The notes under the pieces were generated by a model, which saw only the letters and a list, made by a program, of their open reading frames with translations, did not search any database and was not told the origin of the DNA. A stretch of DNA of 59,779 nt from Methylovorus sp035565335 (GTDB lineage Bacteria; Pseudomonadota; Gammaproteobacteria; Burkholderiales; Methylophilaceae), in the NCBI GenBank assembly GCA_035565335.1, contig DATMSO010000015.1, positions 1-59,779 of the forward strand. The letters run 5' to 3'. This document shows, piece after piece, positions 1 through 8,519 of this stretch. A program made the position numbers and the translations under genes. Every line of letters begins with the position of its first letter. Position 1 is the first letter of the stretch.

Positions 1-30
1 TATATTCCCCAGGTTGAGATTGAGTGTGCG

Positions 31-483
31 TTAAAGCGATTTAATGAAATCAAGTACTTCAGCCGCATGGCCTTCCACTTTGACGCCGCGCCACTCGTGC
101 ACCAGCTTGCCCGAGCTGTCGATGACAAAGGTACTGCGCTCGATGCCGCGTACTTCCTTGCCGTACATCTTTTTCATCTTGATTACATTGAACAGAGAAC
201 ACGCCAATTCATCGGTGTCTGCCAGAAGATCGAAGGGGAACTCGAACTTGGTTTTGAATTTTTCGTGTGATTTAAGGGTGTCGCGCGAGACGCCCACAAT
301 CACGGCGTTCAGCGCCTGAAACTCCGGGTAGTGATCACGGAACTGCATTCCTTGCGTCGTACAGCCGGGCGTTGCATCCTTGGGGTAAAAATAAACAATG
401 AGGGTTTTGCCGAGAAACTCAGAAAGCTTGAATTGCCCACTGGTCGAAGGTAATTCAAAATCAGGAACAGGTTGGTTCAACAT
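31..483 (-). CDS. Peroxiredoxin of the Bcp/PrxQ family
   Basis: Thiol peroxidase that reduces hydrogen peroxide and organic hydroperoxides in the cytoplasm. The 150-residue protein from MLNQPVPDFELPS has the AhpC/TSA fold signature: YFYPKDATPGCT carries the peroxidatic Cys41, with FRDHYPEF following. In typical Bcp proteins a resolving cysteine sits five residues later; here that position is Met46. Cys95 is the only other cysteine, at a site equivalent to the third cysteine of E. coli Bcp. It may therefore work as a 1-Cys enzyme or with Cys95 as partner (inference). An upstream ATG at 510 and another at 540 are in frame, but the family starts at 483. It lies 96 bases after the histidine kinase gene on the same strand. 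Confidence 0.92.
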   Translation of the reverse strand: MLNQPVPDFELPSTSGQFKLSEFLGKTLIVYFYPKDATPGCTTQGMQFRDHYPEFQALNAVIVGVSRDTLKSHEKFKTKFEFPFDLLADTDELACSLFNVIKMKKMYGKEVRGIERSTFVIDSSGKLVHEWRGVKVEGHAAEVLDFIKSL

Positions 484-578
484 AAGTATGGGGTGGCATA
501 TACACGTCTCCATTGTTGTTAAAAACGCGCTATAAGGCAAGCCCGATCTGGGTGAATCGAAAAGATTTTTTACAGGGG

Positions 579-2045
579 TTAAGAAACGGCAGGTTGATGA
601 AAGCGCGGCAACTCAATTTCGATCAAGGTGCCTCCGCCTTTACGCGGGCTGAAGGTGATGCGGCCCAGTAGTGAATCACAAACCTTGAAAGCGAAGGGAA
701 TACCCAGCCCGGTACCGAATCGCTTGGTGGAGGGGCCGGGGCTGATGGCATGCGGATCAGGCGTAAATGGCATGCCCGGGCCGCGGTCTGCGATCATCAG
801 TCTGACGGTTTCACGGCTGAGGTCGGCGTGAATTTCCAGTTTGGAGTGGTTAGGCACCGCTTCGATGGCGTTCAGCAACAGGTTATAGAGTGCCTGTTCA
901 AGCAGATGCTCATCGGTGTAGATGCTGTCATCCTGTTTTTCCCATGCCGGCAATTCCAGTTCTATGGATTTTTCTGCCAGCTTTTGTTGCAACGGCGAGA
1001 GCGAACCCTGGATGATCTGGCTGAGCTTGCTCAGCGTGGGTTGTGGCTGCATGGGGTGCAGATAGGAAAGCAAGGAGCCGGTCCAGCGCTCCAGCCGGTC
1101 TACGGTGCTGATGATGTCACGTAGCGATTCCTTGGTGTCCTGATCCTGCTCGGCAGTGTCTGCCACCTGCGCGGAGGCGCGTATGCTGGCCAGCGGGTTG
1201 CGGATGTTGTGCGCCAGCATGGGCACCAACAGGCCCAGCGTGGCCTGCTTTTCGGTGCGGATCAGGGCATCCTGGCTTTGCGTGAGCTTGTCCGCCATGT
1301 CGTTGATGGCACCGGAGAGCGTGGCCAGTTCCTCTGCGCCTTTTCGGGGGGCCTTGTGTTCCAGTCGACCTGCACTGATTTCGGTCGTGGCATGCAGCAA
1401 GGCATTAATCGGCAGCACAATTGCACGCTTCAGAAATACCCGTGAAAACAGCAGCAGCAATGTGGCCAGCAGGATAGGGATAGTCAGCAGGGTCAGGGAT
1501 GTCCGTTTGGATTCATCCAGCCGTTGCTGCAGTTCTTGTTGCTTGAGCGAAAGCAGGCGCTCGGCACGGGCGGAGACGATCTCGTAGCGTTGAAAAATCC
1601 CTGACTCCAGATTGGAGTTGAGCGTTTTTTCAATCAGCTCATCCGATACTTCATTCTGGTGATTGAAGATGGTGCTAGTTTCCGCGATAAACGTGCCGTA
1701 GCTTTTTCTGAGTTCTTCAATTGCCGCGCGTTCTTCATCCCCCACGGCCAGGCTATTCAGTTTCACGAAGTGCGCGCTCACCGATACGGTGTAGGTGTCG
1801 TACTCATCCTTGGCCTGCGGGTCTTTCAGAAAGTAGGCATCGAACAGCTCTTTCATCTGACGATACAGGTCGCCGCGCGTTTGCTGGATTTCCTGAATCA
1901 GCAGATTGATACGCTGGGACTCATGTGAAGATTTATCCCATAGATGAATCCCCACGCCCCCCGCCGCCCCGGCCAGGCAAACCAGCATGATGAAGGCCAG
2001 CTCGTGTATCAGCAGCAAATCCTTCAGCGACTTTGGTTTTGTCAT
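579..2045 (-). CDS. Membrane sensor histidine kinase (HAMP, HisKA, HATPase)
   Basis: A 488-residue two-component sensor. Membrane helices lie at about residues 13-36 and 184-206 and flank a periplasmic, mostly helical domain of about 145 residues that looks like a four-helix-bundle sensor. A HAMP domain follows (207-260). The H-box is LVPMLAHNIRNPLASIRAS with His279, the N-box is NLLLNAIEA with Asn392, the G1 box is DRGPGMPF, and the G2 box GTGLGIPFA is near the C-terminus. All catalytic motifs are intact. No response regulator gene is next to it. The start ATG follows the stop of the tonB-like gene by two bases, so the two are almost certainly co-transcribed and translationally coupled. The signal sensed is unknown. 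Confidence 0.93.
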   Translation of the reverse strand: MTKPKSLKDLLLIHELAFIMLVCLAGAAGGVGIHLWDKSSHESQRINLLIQEIQQTRGDLYRQMKELFDAYFLKDPQAKDEYDTYTVSVSAHFVKLNSLAVGDEERAAIEELRKSYGTFIAETSTIFNHQNEVSDELIEKTLNSNLESGIFQRYEIVSARAERLLSLKQQELQQRLDESKRTSLTLLTIPILLATLLLLFSRVFLKRAIVLPINALLHATTEISAGRLEHKAPRKGAEELATLSGAINDMADKLTQSQDALIRTEKQATLGLLVPMLAHNIRNPLASIRASAQVADTAEQDQDTKESLRDIISTVDRLERWTGSLLSYLHPMQPQPTLSKLSQIIQGSLSPLQQKLAEKSIELELPAWEKQDDSIYTDEHLLEQALYNLLLNAIEAVPNHSKLEIHADLSRETVRLMIADRGPGMPFTPDPHAISPGPSTKRFGTGLGIPFAFKVCDSLLGRITFSPRKGGGTLIEIELPRFHQPAVS

Positions 2046-2047
2046 GC

Positions 2048-2821
2048 CTAGCGCTCTTCCAAGTGAAACGAGATGGGAATGCTGAGTTTGGTGATCTTGC
2101 CCTGGATGGCAGCAGGCGCTACCGGCAACGAAGACAAGGCCTGCTGATACATTTCCAGCACCTGACGATCTAGTACATCATAGCCCCCGGATTGCTTGAT
2201 GCGGCCATTGATGATGTGCCCTTGCGCATCCAGTTCCAGCTCAAGCACGGGAGTCCCTTGCATATTGTTGCGGCGCGCGATGTTGGGGTACTTTTTGAAT
2301 TTAGCCAGTACGTTGAACACGCTGTTGCCAAACGCATTCTTGGCCGCATCCAGGTCTTGCTGGCTGATGACAGGTGTTTTCGGCGCTTCAACTGGGGCAG
2401 GTGGTGCTGGCTGAGGCGCAGGTGCAGTTTCGGCCTTGGGGGCCTCGGGCTGCGGGGCAGCCGTCATGACCGGTGGCGTGGGTTCGGGTTTCTGCTCCAC
2501 CGGCGGCGGTGCAATCTCGGGAGAGGGCGCCACTACCGGCTTGGCTTTCACCGGCGGCTTGATGTCGGGCTTGACCACAGGCTGGGGCTTGGGTGGCTCG
2601 GGCATCGGTTCAGGTGGCGGCACTTCTGGCGCGGGTGGCTCGGGCTTTTTAGCGGGCGGTGAGAGCTCTATCTGCAATACAGGTGGTTTGATCGGGCTAT
2701 CAAATGTCAGATTGGGCAACTGCCAGATCAAAATCGCATGGACGAGCATCGAAATAATCAACGCCCATTCAAGCCGGTGGGAGGAGACCGAAATGCTGGG
2801 TGAGTAAGTTGCCAAGTTCAC
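2048..2821 (-). CDS. TonB-family energy transducer
   Basis: A 257-residue inner-membrane protein that would pass proton-motive force to outer-membrane receptors. It has a short cytoplasmic tail, one membrane helix at about 18-35, a long proline-rich periplasmic spacer (about 55-150, many PEP, PAP and KP units) and a C-terminal TonB domain (about 165-255) with the recognisable GTPVLELELDAQGHI and GGYDVLDRQVLEM segments. The start is GTG at 2821 with a weak GAG upstream. No exbB or exbD is adjacent. It is paired with the downstream histidine kinase, and a TonB-dependent receptor lies about 3 kb away (5793-7907), which is a possible but unproven partner. Confidence 0.9.
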   Translation of the reverse strand: MNLATYSPSISVSSHRLEWALIISMLVHAILIWQLPNLTFDSPIKPPVLQIELSPPAKKPEPPAPEVPPPEPMPEPPKPQPVVKPDIKPPVKAKPVVAPSPEIAPPPVEQKPEPTPPVMTAAPQPEAPKAETAPAPQPAPPAPVEAPKTPVISQQDLDAAKNAFGNSVFNVLAKFKKYPNIARRNNMQGTPVLELELDAQGHIINGRIKQSGGYDVLDRQVLEMYQQALSSLPVAPAAIQGKITKLSIPISFHLEER

Positions 2822-2973
2822 ACGCTCAAAATTAGTCAGAAAGGGGCCGGAAGGCCGTCGTTATTATGATTTATTGTATTAGGTTGCCTGTTGCAAGGCG
2901 TTGATTCTGCCATAGAAAGCGCAATGATGCAGCCAACTTGGCATGGTGTCTTTAGCCAGCTTCATCGCGTCCT

Positions 2974-3885
2974 TCATTCCCACTCCAGTGCCGGATAAAG
3001 AATATTCACATTTCGGCGATTAACGATATCAAACAGCGCCCATTTGCCTTTTTCACTGCTGGCGGCGGTATCCATGGCTTTTTCCATGACTTCGCCTTTT
3101 TTGATACTGGCGCGTACGTCGTTAAGAAGGGTTTGCAAGTAACGCTGTTCATCATCCAGTGCATTTTTCCAGGCCGTGGTTACGGGGCCATGACCGGGTA
3201 CGGCCCGTGCTGCCGGGATTTCTTTAAGCTGGGTGATGGCATTGAGCCAACCCTTGATATCGCCGTCCAGGGAAGGCGTGCGCTCAATGAACAGCAAGTC
3301 TCCCGTCCACAGGGTTTGGCTGAGCGTATCGTAAACGGTGAGGTCAGTGCTGGTGTGTGCGGGTGGGTAGGCTTTAAGGGACAATTGCCGGCCACCGAGG
3401 TCGATCTCAAGCGCGTCAGTTACCGGCAGCGTCGGTTTGACAATTTCGCTACCAGCAAAATCCTGCCCTTGCCATAGCTGGTTGCTACGCATATAACTTT
3501 CGCGACGACGCTCAAGAGCATCTGCCAGTTTGGCATGGCCGATAAATTGCGGATGATCGGCAATAAATGCCGCATTGCCGAACACATGGTCGGGATGCAC
3601 GTGAGTGTTGATCACATACAGAATTGGCAAGGGCGTCAGCTTGCGTATGGCTTCGTGCAGCGCCTGGCCTACCTTGAGATTGCCACCGGTATCAATCACG
3701 GCAACACCGATCTTGCCGATCACGACACTGATATTGCAGATGTCACCGTGATAGCCTTCCGACAGGTCTTCATGTACGCCTTGATGTAAATACACCCCCG
3801 GGCTGACTTCGGTTAATGTCAGTGCGGTTGCCTGTGCATAAGGCATCACCGCGAGTAAAATCAACGCCTGAACAAATCGCCACAT
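2974..3885 (-). CDS. Quinoprotein relay system zinc metallohydrolase (type 2, SoxH-like)
   Basis: A secreted metallo-beta-lactamase fold protein of about 303 residues. A signal peptide (MWRFVQALILLAVMPYAQA) precedes a domain with the metal-binding motif INTHVHPDHVFGN (HxHxDH), an AVIDTGGN strand before it and VPGHGPV after it. The family is found in organisms with PQQ-dependent dehydrogenases, usually near a SoxYZ-like carrier, as it is here with one gene between. It probably acts in the periplasm on a carrier-bound or small thiol substrate; the reaction is not established. The start at 3885 is chosen for the good GAGGAG ten bases upstream; an open frame continues to 3969 without support. Confidence 0.88.
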   Translation of the reverse strand: MWRFVQALILLAVMPYAQATALTLTEVSPGVYLHQGVHEDLSEGYHGDICNISVVIGKIGVAVIDTGGNLKVGQALHEAIRKLTPLPILYVINTHVHPDHVFGNAAFIADHPQFIGHAKLADALERRRESYMRSNQLWQGQDFAGSEIVKPTLPVTDALEIDLGGRQLSLKAYPPAHTSTDLTVYDTLSQTLWTGDLLFIERTPSLDGDIKGWLNAITQLKEIPAARAVPGHGPVTTAWKNALDDEQRYLQTLLNDVRASIKKGEVMEKAMDTAASSEKGKWALFDIVNRRNVNILYPALEWE

Positions 3886-4144
3886 CCTGAAAATCTCCTC
3901 GTTATGATGACGGGTGTCTTGCGGCGGCATGCGATGTCGCCAAGGCATGGCAGGCAGGCATCTTGGCACTAAGCCTGCCGGGGGTCAATTGGCGCCGCAA
4001 AGATAGGGAACTTTTCCCGATAATCCCGGGTTTAACACATAATGCCGGTACGCCTGATATGCTGGCGTATGCGCAAGCGCCGGTAAATGTATGGTCAGGA
4101 TGCAAGGGCGTTTGCTGCGATAACCACAACTTACAAAAGAAAGA

Positions 4145-4672
4145 ATGGACATGAGTGCTGCCCGCTATACCAAGACTGCCAAAATACTGCACTGGCTGAT
4201 TGCGCTGACGATTTTTGCCTTGTTCGCCCTCGGCTGGTTCATGACGGATCTGCCGCGCGAAACCCCGGATCGTGCGTTCTACTTCAATCTGCATAAATCC
4301 ATAGGCGTTACTTTGTTCGCCCTGGTGTTGTTCCGCCTCTTCTGGCGCATCGGCCACAAACCTCCCGCGCTGGTGAGCACGCTTAAGGCATGGGAGCGCA
4401 AACTGGCACAAGCCGGTCACCATTCGCTTTATTTGCTCATGGTGCTGGTGCCAGTTAGCGGCCTGGTCATGAGCGCGTTCAGCAAGTTCGGCGTCAAATG
4501 GTTCGGTCTGCCCCTGATCCCCGGCCTCGATGATAAAGCCCTGCGTGATGTGTTTACCGAGGTGCATGAAGTGGTGGGCCTGATTCTTCTGGCAGTCATT
4601 ATCGTGCATGTGCTGGGTGCGCTTAAGCATCATTTCCTTGATAAGGATGAAACCCTCAAGCGCATGCTGTAA
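4145..4672 (+). CDS. Cytochrome b561
   Basis: A 175-residue four-helix membrane cytochrome that moves electrons between quinol and a periplasmic or membrane acceptor. The histidines expected to bind two b haems are visible: His16 (ILHWL), His50 (NLHKSIG), His141 (VHEVVG) and His155 (IIVHVLG). It lies between the minus-strand relay hydrolase and the SoxYZ-like carrier, so it may be part of the same periplasmic electron relay, though on the opposite strand. An ATG two codons downstream (4151) is an alternative start. A strong bidirectional terminator follows the stop codon. Confidence 0.93.
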   Translation: MDMSAARYTKTAKILHWLIALTIFALFALGWFMTDLPRETPDRAFYFNLHKSIGVTLFALVLFRLFWRIGHKPPALVSTLKAWERKLAQAGHHSLYLLMVLVPVSGLVMSAFSKFGVKWFGLPLIPGLDDKALRDVFTEVHEVVGLILLAVIIVHVLGALKHHFLDKDETLKRML

Positions 4673-4690
4673 AAGGCTTTCCCCAATATA

Positions 4691-4717
4691 AAAAGGCGTC
4701 TTCGGGACGCCTTTTTA
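4691..4717. terminator. Bidirectional intrinsic terminator between cytochrome b561 and SoxYZ-like gene
   Basis: A perfect ten-base stem AAAAGGCGTC / GACGCCTTTT with a TTCGG loop, followed by T-rich sequence on both strands. It sits between two convergent genes, so it can end transcription from either side. Confidence 0.92.
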
Positions 4718-4748
4718 TTTGCCTCAAATGCGCGCACGGCTGTACGGA

Positions 4749-5570
4749 TCAGGAAGCGTTTTTAACATCAAGCTGCTGCGAAAACTTGGTGCCTTCGTTA
4801 TCTTCGGCATGCACTTCCAGTGTTCCGGGGGCGGCTGGGACGAAATCAAAGCGCAAGTAAGGGTCTTCGCTGGTGCCTACGCCAAAATCCACGCTCATCA
4901 CCGGCTGACTGTTGTAGGTGAATGCTGCTTTCTGAATATAAAACGCGGGACGGAAGCCTTGCGAAACCAGATCGCGTTGCAAACCGGTGTACATGGGATG
5001 TTTGATGATAAAGGTGGCAGGCGTGGCCTGGCCAAACTTCACCGGCGATTCCACATTCAACTTGATCTTGCCGGAAGCGGCGCGTATGGCGGCCTCATCG
5101 CCATCTACCGAGCCACCACAGCCGCCCGCTGCGCGAATCTGGATGGTGGACATGTACAGCTTGCCATCCGCTGTTTCGCCGATGGCGCGCACGAAAGAGT
5201 CCGTTTCCATGCGAATGCGGGTTGAAAGCTGCAAATTACCCAGCAGCTCGGTCAGGTGATACGTTGCGGCCAGTTGAATCGGATTGGCGTCCACGATGAT
5301 GTAGACATTCTTGATCGCCGCCGGGCTTTGCGACTGGTTCACCGTCAGCGTGACCGGTACCTGTGCGCCGCTCTCTGCGCGGCGAGGGCCCGTGAGTTGT
5401 ATAAAGGGCACTTCTTCGATGGTGCGGTTGGCAAAGAAGGCTTCCTTGACCACCGGCCACAGCTTGTCCGATGCCTCAGCCCATGCCCCGGTGCTGCATG
5501 CCAGCAGCATGCCTGCCACTATCCATTTGCCCCACTGCATGTTGGGGATACTTACACTATGCTTGACCAC
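4749..5570 (-). CDS. Quinoprotein dehydrogenase-associated SoxYZ-like carrier
   Basis: A 273-residue periplasmic protein joining a SoxY-like domain (about 33-155) to a SoxZ-like domain (about 160-273). A signal peptide ends at about AWA (residue 31). The SoxY swinging-arm motif GGCGG is at 149-153 with Cys151, in the middle of the protein because the SoxZ part follows it. In sulfur oxidisers this cysteine carries the substrate; in methylotrophs the fused form goes with PQQ dehydrogenases and its cargo is not known. The start is GTG at 5570 with a good AAGGAG eight bases upstream. It belongs functionally with the zinc hydrolase at 2974-3885. Confidence 0.9.
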   Translation of the reverse strand: MVKHSVSIPNMQWGKWIVAGMLLACSTGAWAEASDKLWPVVKEAFFANRTIEEVPFIQLTGPRRAESGAQVPVTLTVNQSQSPAAIKNVYIIVDANPIQLAATYHLTELLGNLQLSTRIRMETDSFVRAIGETADGKLYMSTIQIRAAGGCGGSVDGDEAAIRAASGKIKLNVESPVKFGQATPATFIIKHPMYTGLQRDLVSQGFRPAFYIQKAAFTYNSQPVMSVDFGVGTSEDPYLRFDFVPAAPGTLEVHAEDNEGTKFSQQLDVKNAS

Positions 5571-5680
5571 GGCCTCTTCTCCTTAGAACACTGTTTTTAT
5601 AATAGATAGCGCTTAGACATAAGAATACACATGGTATTCGACCGTCAGGCGTGCATCGTTTTTGCGTGTAGCAGCCTTAA

Positions 5681-5725
5681 AAGCTCAAGGCATCACTATA
5701 CGATGATAGAGATGCCTTGAAGCTT
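5681..5725. repeat. Long inverted repeat downstream of the TonB-dependent receptor
   Basis: CAAGGCATC pairs perfectly with GATGCCTTG; after one mismatch CTAT pairs with ATAG, leaving a six-base loop, and outer AAGCT / AGCTT extends the stem past a bulge. It lies about 70 bases after the receptor stop codon and before the SoxYZ-like start. There is no clear T-run, so it may be a 3-prime end hairpin or a protein-binding site. Confidence 0.6.
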
Positions 5726-5792
5726 AGCCGACTTTACCGAGCGGCGTCTGTGACTGAGGTTACTTAAGCCCGGTCAATAGCGTGACTGCTGA

Positions 5793-7907
5793 TTAAAAAC
5801 GGTAATTGGCATTCAAGCCCAGCAACCAGTTGCGGCCGGCGGCAGGCTCAAAGAAGCGGCTGTTGCCATCGTTAACGCGTACCGAGCCAATGTAGTCTTT
5901 GTCGAAGATATTTTCTACACGAACAAATTCGCTGAAGCGCCAGCTCTTGAGTTGTTGTTCAAAACCCGCGCGGACGTTGAAGATGGTGTACGAAGGCGCG
6001 CTATCGGTATTGGTGTCGTTAACGTAAGCCTTGCTGTTGTGGCGGGCTTCAAACGCGGTACGGAAGCCGGACTCCACATGCTTCCATGCCGCTTCTGCGT
6101 AGATTTGCGTGTGATAGGTGCCGGGAATAGTATTGCCTGAGTTCACCAGCCCCAGATTGCCGATATAGTCCGAGTCAAACTTCGCATTCAGCAGGGTATA
6201 GGCACCGTACAGCGAAATGTTATGGGCGAGTTTGGATTCAATCGACACTTCCGCCCCATTGCGCTTGGTTTTCGCCGCATTGGTGTAGGTAGCAAATGTG
6301 CCCGTGGTCAGCGCAATGATCTCGTCATCCGTCAGCGTCTTGAAAATAGTGGCATTCAATAGCGTATTGTCGGACAGGAAGGCTTTGGTCCCGATTTCGA
6401 AATTCTTGCTGGTGCTGGGCTTGAGGCCGAAATTAGGCGTGCTGTTGATGTTGCTGTTCAGGTAGGCCACTTCAATGAAAGTCGGTGTTTCAAACCCTTT
6501 GCCATAGTTGGCATAGAAGTTCAGCAGCGGATTTACCTTCCAGACAGCACCGATTACCGGCGTGGTTTTTTCGTACGTCAGATTGCCACTGTTGTCGGGA
6601 TTGGAGCCGGTGATGAATTTGTCATCAATTTCCAGGGTCACTTTGGTTCTGCGCAGACCCGCATGCAGGTCCACGTTATCCAGCACTGACCATTTACCTT
6701 GCAGGTATTGGTCGGAATTGGTGGCGATGTTTTTTTCATTACGCGTGGCCGCTGCACTTTTTTCGCCATTGGTGGTTGGCGTGTCCAGGCGGTCATCGTT
6801 CATTTTTCCGTATACCAGGCCTGCGCTCAAGGTATAGGGCTTGCTCAGCAACAGGCCTTGATTGTTCCAGCGTAATTCGGAACCCCAGAACTCTCTTGAG
6901 ATGGCGCTGGCGCGACCGCCCCCGGTGCTGTTGAGGGAAAGGTACTGGAGATTTTCGCGTGTACCGACATAGTTGATGAAGTTAATCGAGTTGTTGTCGT
7001 TGATCGTGTGTTCCAGGTTAAAGCCAGCTTGTGTATTGCTGCGGGATACACGGGTATTGGAACGCAGTGTAGCCTGGCTGACACTTTTGGGATCCGTAAA
7101 GGCAGATGGTTCAGTGGCTGAAGCATTGCGCGTCAAACCACCCGGATCTTGTGCATCCTGATCAAACCAGTTAACCAGGGTGGTGAGCTTGGTGTCTTCA
7201 TTCAAGTTGATCTTGAATTTGGCTGTGCCCTGCTTTTTACTGCTGGCGCTGTGGTCACGATAACCATCGGATTCGTAATTGGAATAATTGACCAGATACT
7301 CGATGCCTTCCGAAGTGCCGGAGGCCCGCACGCTTTCTTTGCTGGTGCCGTAGCTGCCAAACACCACACCGGCAGAGACTTCAGGTGTTTTTGCTGCGTC
7401 TTCTGTCAACATCTGGATAACACCCCCGGAAGAGTTGCCATACAGGGCGGAGAAAGGACCACGCAACACTTCCACGTTTTGCACAATATCCAGATCCACA
7501 TTACCGGGCTGGCCTTGTCCATCCGGCATCGTCAGCGGGATGCCATCGACATACACGCGCACTCCACGCACGCCAAATGACGAGCGTGCGCCAAAGCCGC
7601 GGGTGGAGATTTGCGGGTCTTGTGCCATTTGGGTGCGGTTCTGGGCGGTAATGCCGGGAACGCGGATCAGGCTTTCCGACAAGGTCATGCGGGCCTGGCC
7701 GTCCTGAATGTTTTCTTTTTCAACCACATCAATGGCTACCGGCAGATCGAAACTATCCTGCGCCTGACGCGTGGCAGTGACCACAATCGGTGCCAGGATG
7801 GAAATGCGTTCTTCATGACCGGTGTCGGTGGATTCGGCGGCCATGCCGGGTTGGGCAAAAGCGCATGCGCTCAAGACGGCGTATGGCAGTGTTTTTCTGA
7901 TGAACAT
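5793..7907 (-). CDS. TonB-dependent outer-membrane receptor
   Basis: A 704-residue outer-membrane beta-barrel transporter for an iron complex or similar ligand. It has a signal peptide (to about residue 23), a TonB box region around APIVVTATR, a plug domain (about 50-165, with RGFGARSSFGVRGVRVYVDG and LRGPFSALYGNSSGG), and a 22-strand-type barrel ending in ANYRF with the C-terminal Phe. It resembles the FecA-like class of iron-complex receptors. AGGGAG lies just before the ATG. No adjacent sigma/anti-sigma pair or inner-membrane transporter is present, so the substrate cannot be named. The tonB-like gene at 2048-2821 could energise it. Confidence 0.93.
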   Translation of the reverse strand: MFIRKTLPYAVLSACAFAQPGMAAESTDTGHEERISILAPIVVTATRQAQDSFDLPVAIDVVEKENIQDGQARMTLSESLIRVPGITAQNRTQMAQDPQISTRGFGARSSFGVRGVRVYVDGIPLTMPDGQGQPGNVDLDIVQNVEVLRGPFSALYGNSSGGVIQMLTEDAAKTPEVSAGVVFGSYGTSKESVRASGTSEGIEYLVNYSNYESDGYRDHSASSKKQGTAKFKINLNEDTKLTTLVNWFDQDAQDPGGLTRNASATEPSAFTDPKSVSQATLRSNTRVSRSNTQAGFNLEHTINDNNSINFINYVGTRENLQYLSLNSTGGGRASAISREFWGSELRWNNQGLLLSKPYTLSAGLVYGKMNDDRLDTPTTNGEKSAAATRNEKNIATNSDQYLQGKWSVLDNVDLHAGLRRTKVTLEIDDKFITGSNPDNSGNLTYEKTTPVIGAVWKVNPLLNFYANYGKGFETPTFIEVAYLNSNINSTPNFGLKPSTSKNFEIGTKAFLSDNTLLNATIFKTLTDDEIIALTTGTFATYTNAAKTKRNGAEVSIESKLAHNISLYGAYTLLNAKFDSDYIGNLGLVNSGNTIPGTYHTQIYAEAAWKHVESGFRTAFEARHNSKAYVNDTNTDSAPSYTIFNVRAGFEQQLKSWRFSEFVRVENIFDKDYIGSVRVNDGNSRFFEPAAGRNWLLGLNANYRF

Positions 7908-7977
7908 GATGCTCCCTTGAAACGTTAATTTTTGTAATGGGCGCAGGATAGTACATTTAGGGGGCTTCGCACATCAG

Positions 7978-7991
7978 GATAATCATGAATC
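7978..7991. promoter_or_regulatory. Weak Fur-box-like sequence upstream of the receptor
   Basis: GATAATCATGAATC resembles part of the Fur consensus (GATAAT ... ATTATC) and lies about 70 bases upstream of the receptor ATG. Only one half-site is convincing, so this is a suggestion and not a firm call. Confidence 0.25.
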
Positions 7992-8091
7992 TTGACCATG
8001 ATGACGGGCGGGATGGACGATTGACAGGCTGAACAGGCTACTCCCCTGGCGGTGTAGAATATTCAGCCTCAGCGATATGAAAGGATGTGCC

Positions 8092-8475
8092 ATGGCCGTT
8101 ACCGGATTTAATCATTACAACCTGCGGGCAAGCCGCGAGCAGATGGCCGTGTTGCTCGAGTTTTATACCAAGGTGGTGGGGCTGACCCTGGGCGAGCGCC
8201 CGGGCCTCAGCAGCTTTGGCTACTGGTTATATGCAGGTGCCAAGGATGTGCTGCATTTATCCGAAGTGAAGGAGGGCGTGCAGCCGGCACTGAATGTGCA
8301 AACCACGTTTGATCATGTGGCGTTTACCTGCACCGACTACGCCGCTATGGAACAACATCTGCAGGCACATGGGGTTGAGTACGGCAGCCGGGTGGTCAAG
8401 GCGACCAACGTGCGGCAGATCTTTTTCAAGGACCCGTTCGGCAACGGGGTCGAGTTTAATTTCGACGAAAAATGA
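8092..8475 (+). CDS. VOC-superfamily protein (glyoxalase/bleomycin-resistance fold)
   Basis: A 127-residue small metalloenzyme-type protein. It has the paired beta-alpha-beta modules of the vicinal oxygen chelate fold: an N-terminal FNHYNLRA with a likely metal-ligand His, FDHVAFTC in the second module, and the closing FKDPFGNGVEFNFDE typical of the family. The substrate is unknown. The ATG at 8092 has AAGGA seven bases upstream; an ATG five codons earlier is also in frame. It stands alone, convergent with moeA. Confidence 0.85.
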   Translation: MAVTGFNHYNLRASREQMAVLLEFYTKVVGLTLGERPGLSSFGYWLYAGAKDVLHLSEVKEGVQPALNVQTTFDHVAFTCTDYAAMEQHLQAHGVEYGSRVVKATNVRQIFFKDPFGNGVEFNFDEK

Positions 8476-8483
8476 AGTGTAAT

Positions 8484-8508
8484 GGCGGCGTGGTGAGTCC
8501 CAGCCGCC
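8484..8508. terminator. Hairpin between convergent VOC gene and moeA
   Basis: GGCGGC-g-TGG pairs with CCA-GCCGCC around a six-base loop TGAGTC. It lies in the 44-base convergent gap and probably marks the 3-prime ends, but there is no run of T on either strand. Confidence 0.45.
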
Positions 8509-8519
8509 GCTGGTTCCTG

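Noticed and set aside
3902..4633. Minus-strand open frame of 243 codons opposite cytochrome b561
   Set aside because: It lies antisense to a clear cytochrome b561 with conserved haem histidines, has no family features and no ribosome-binding site.
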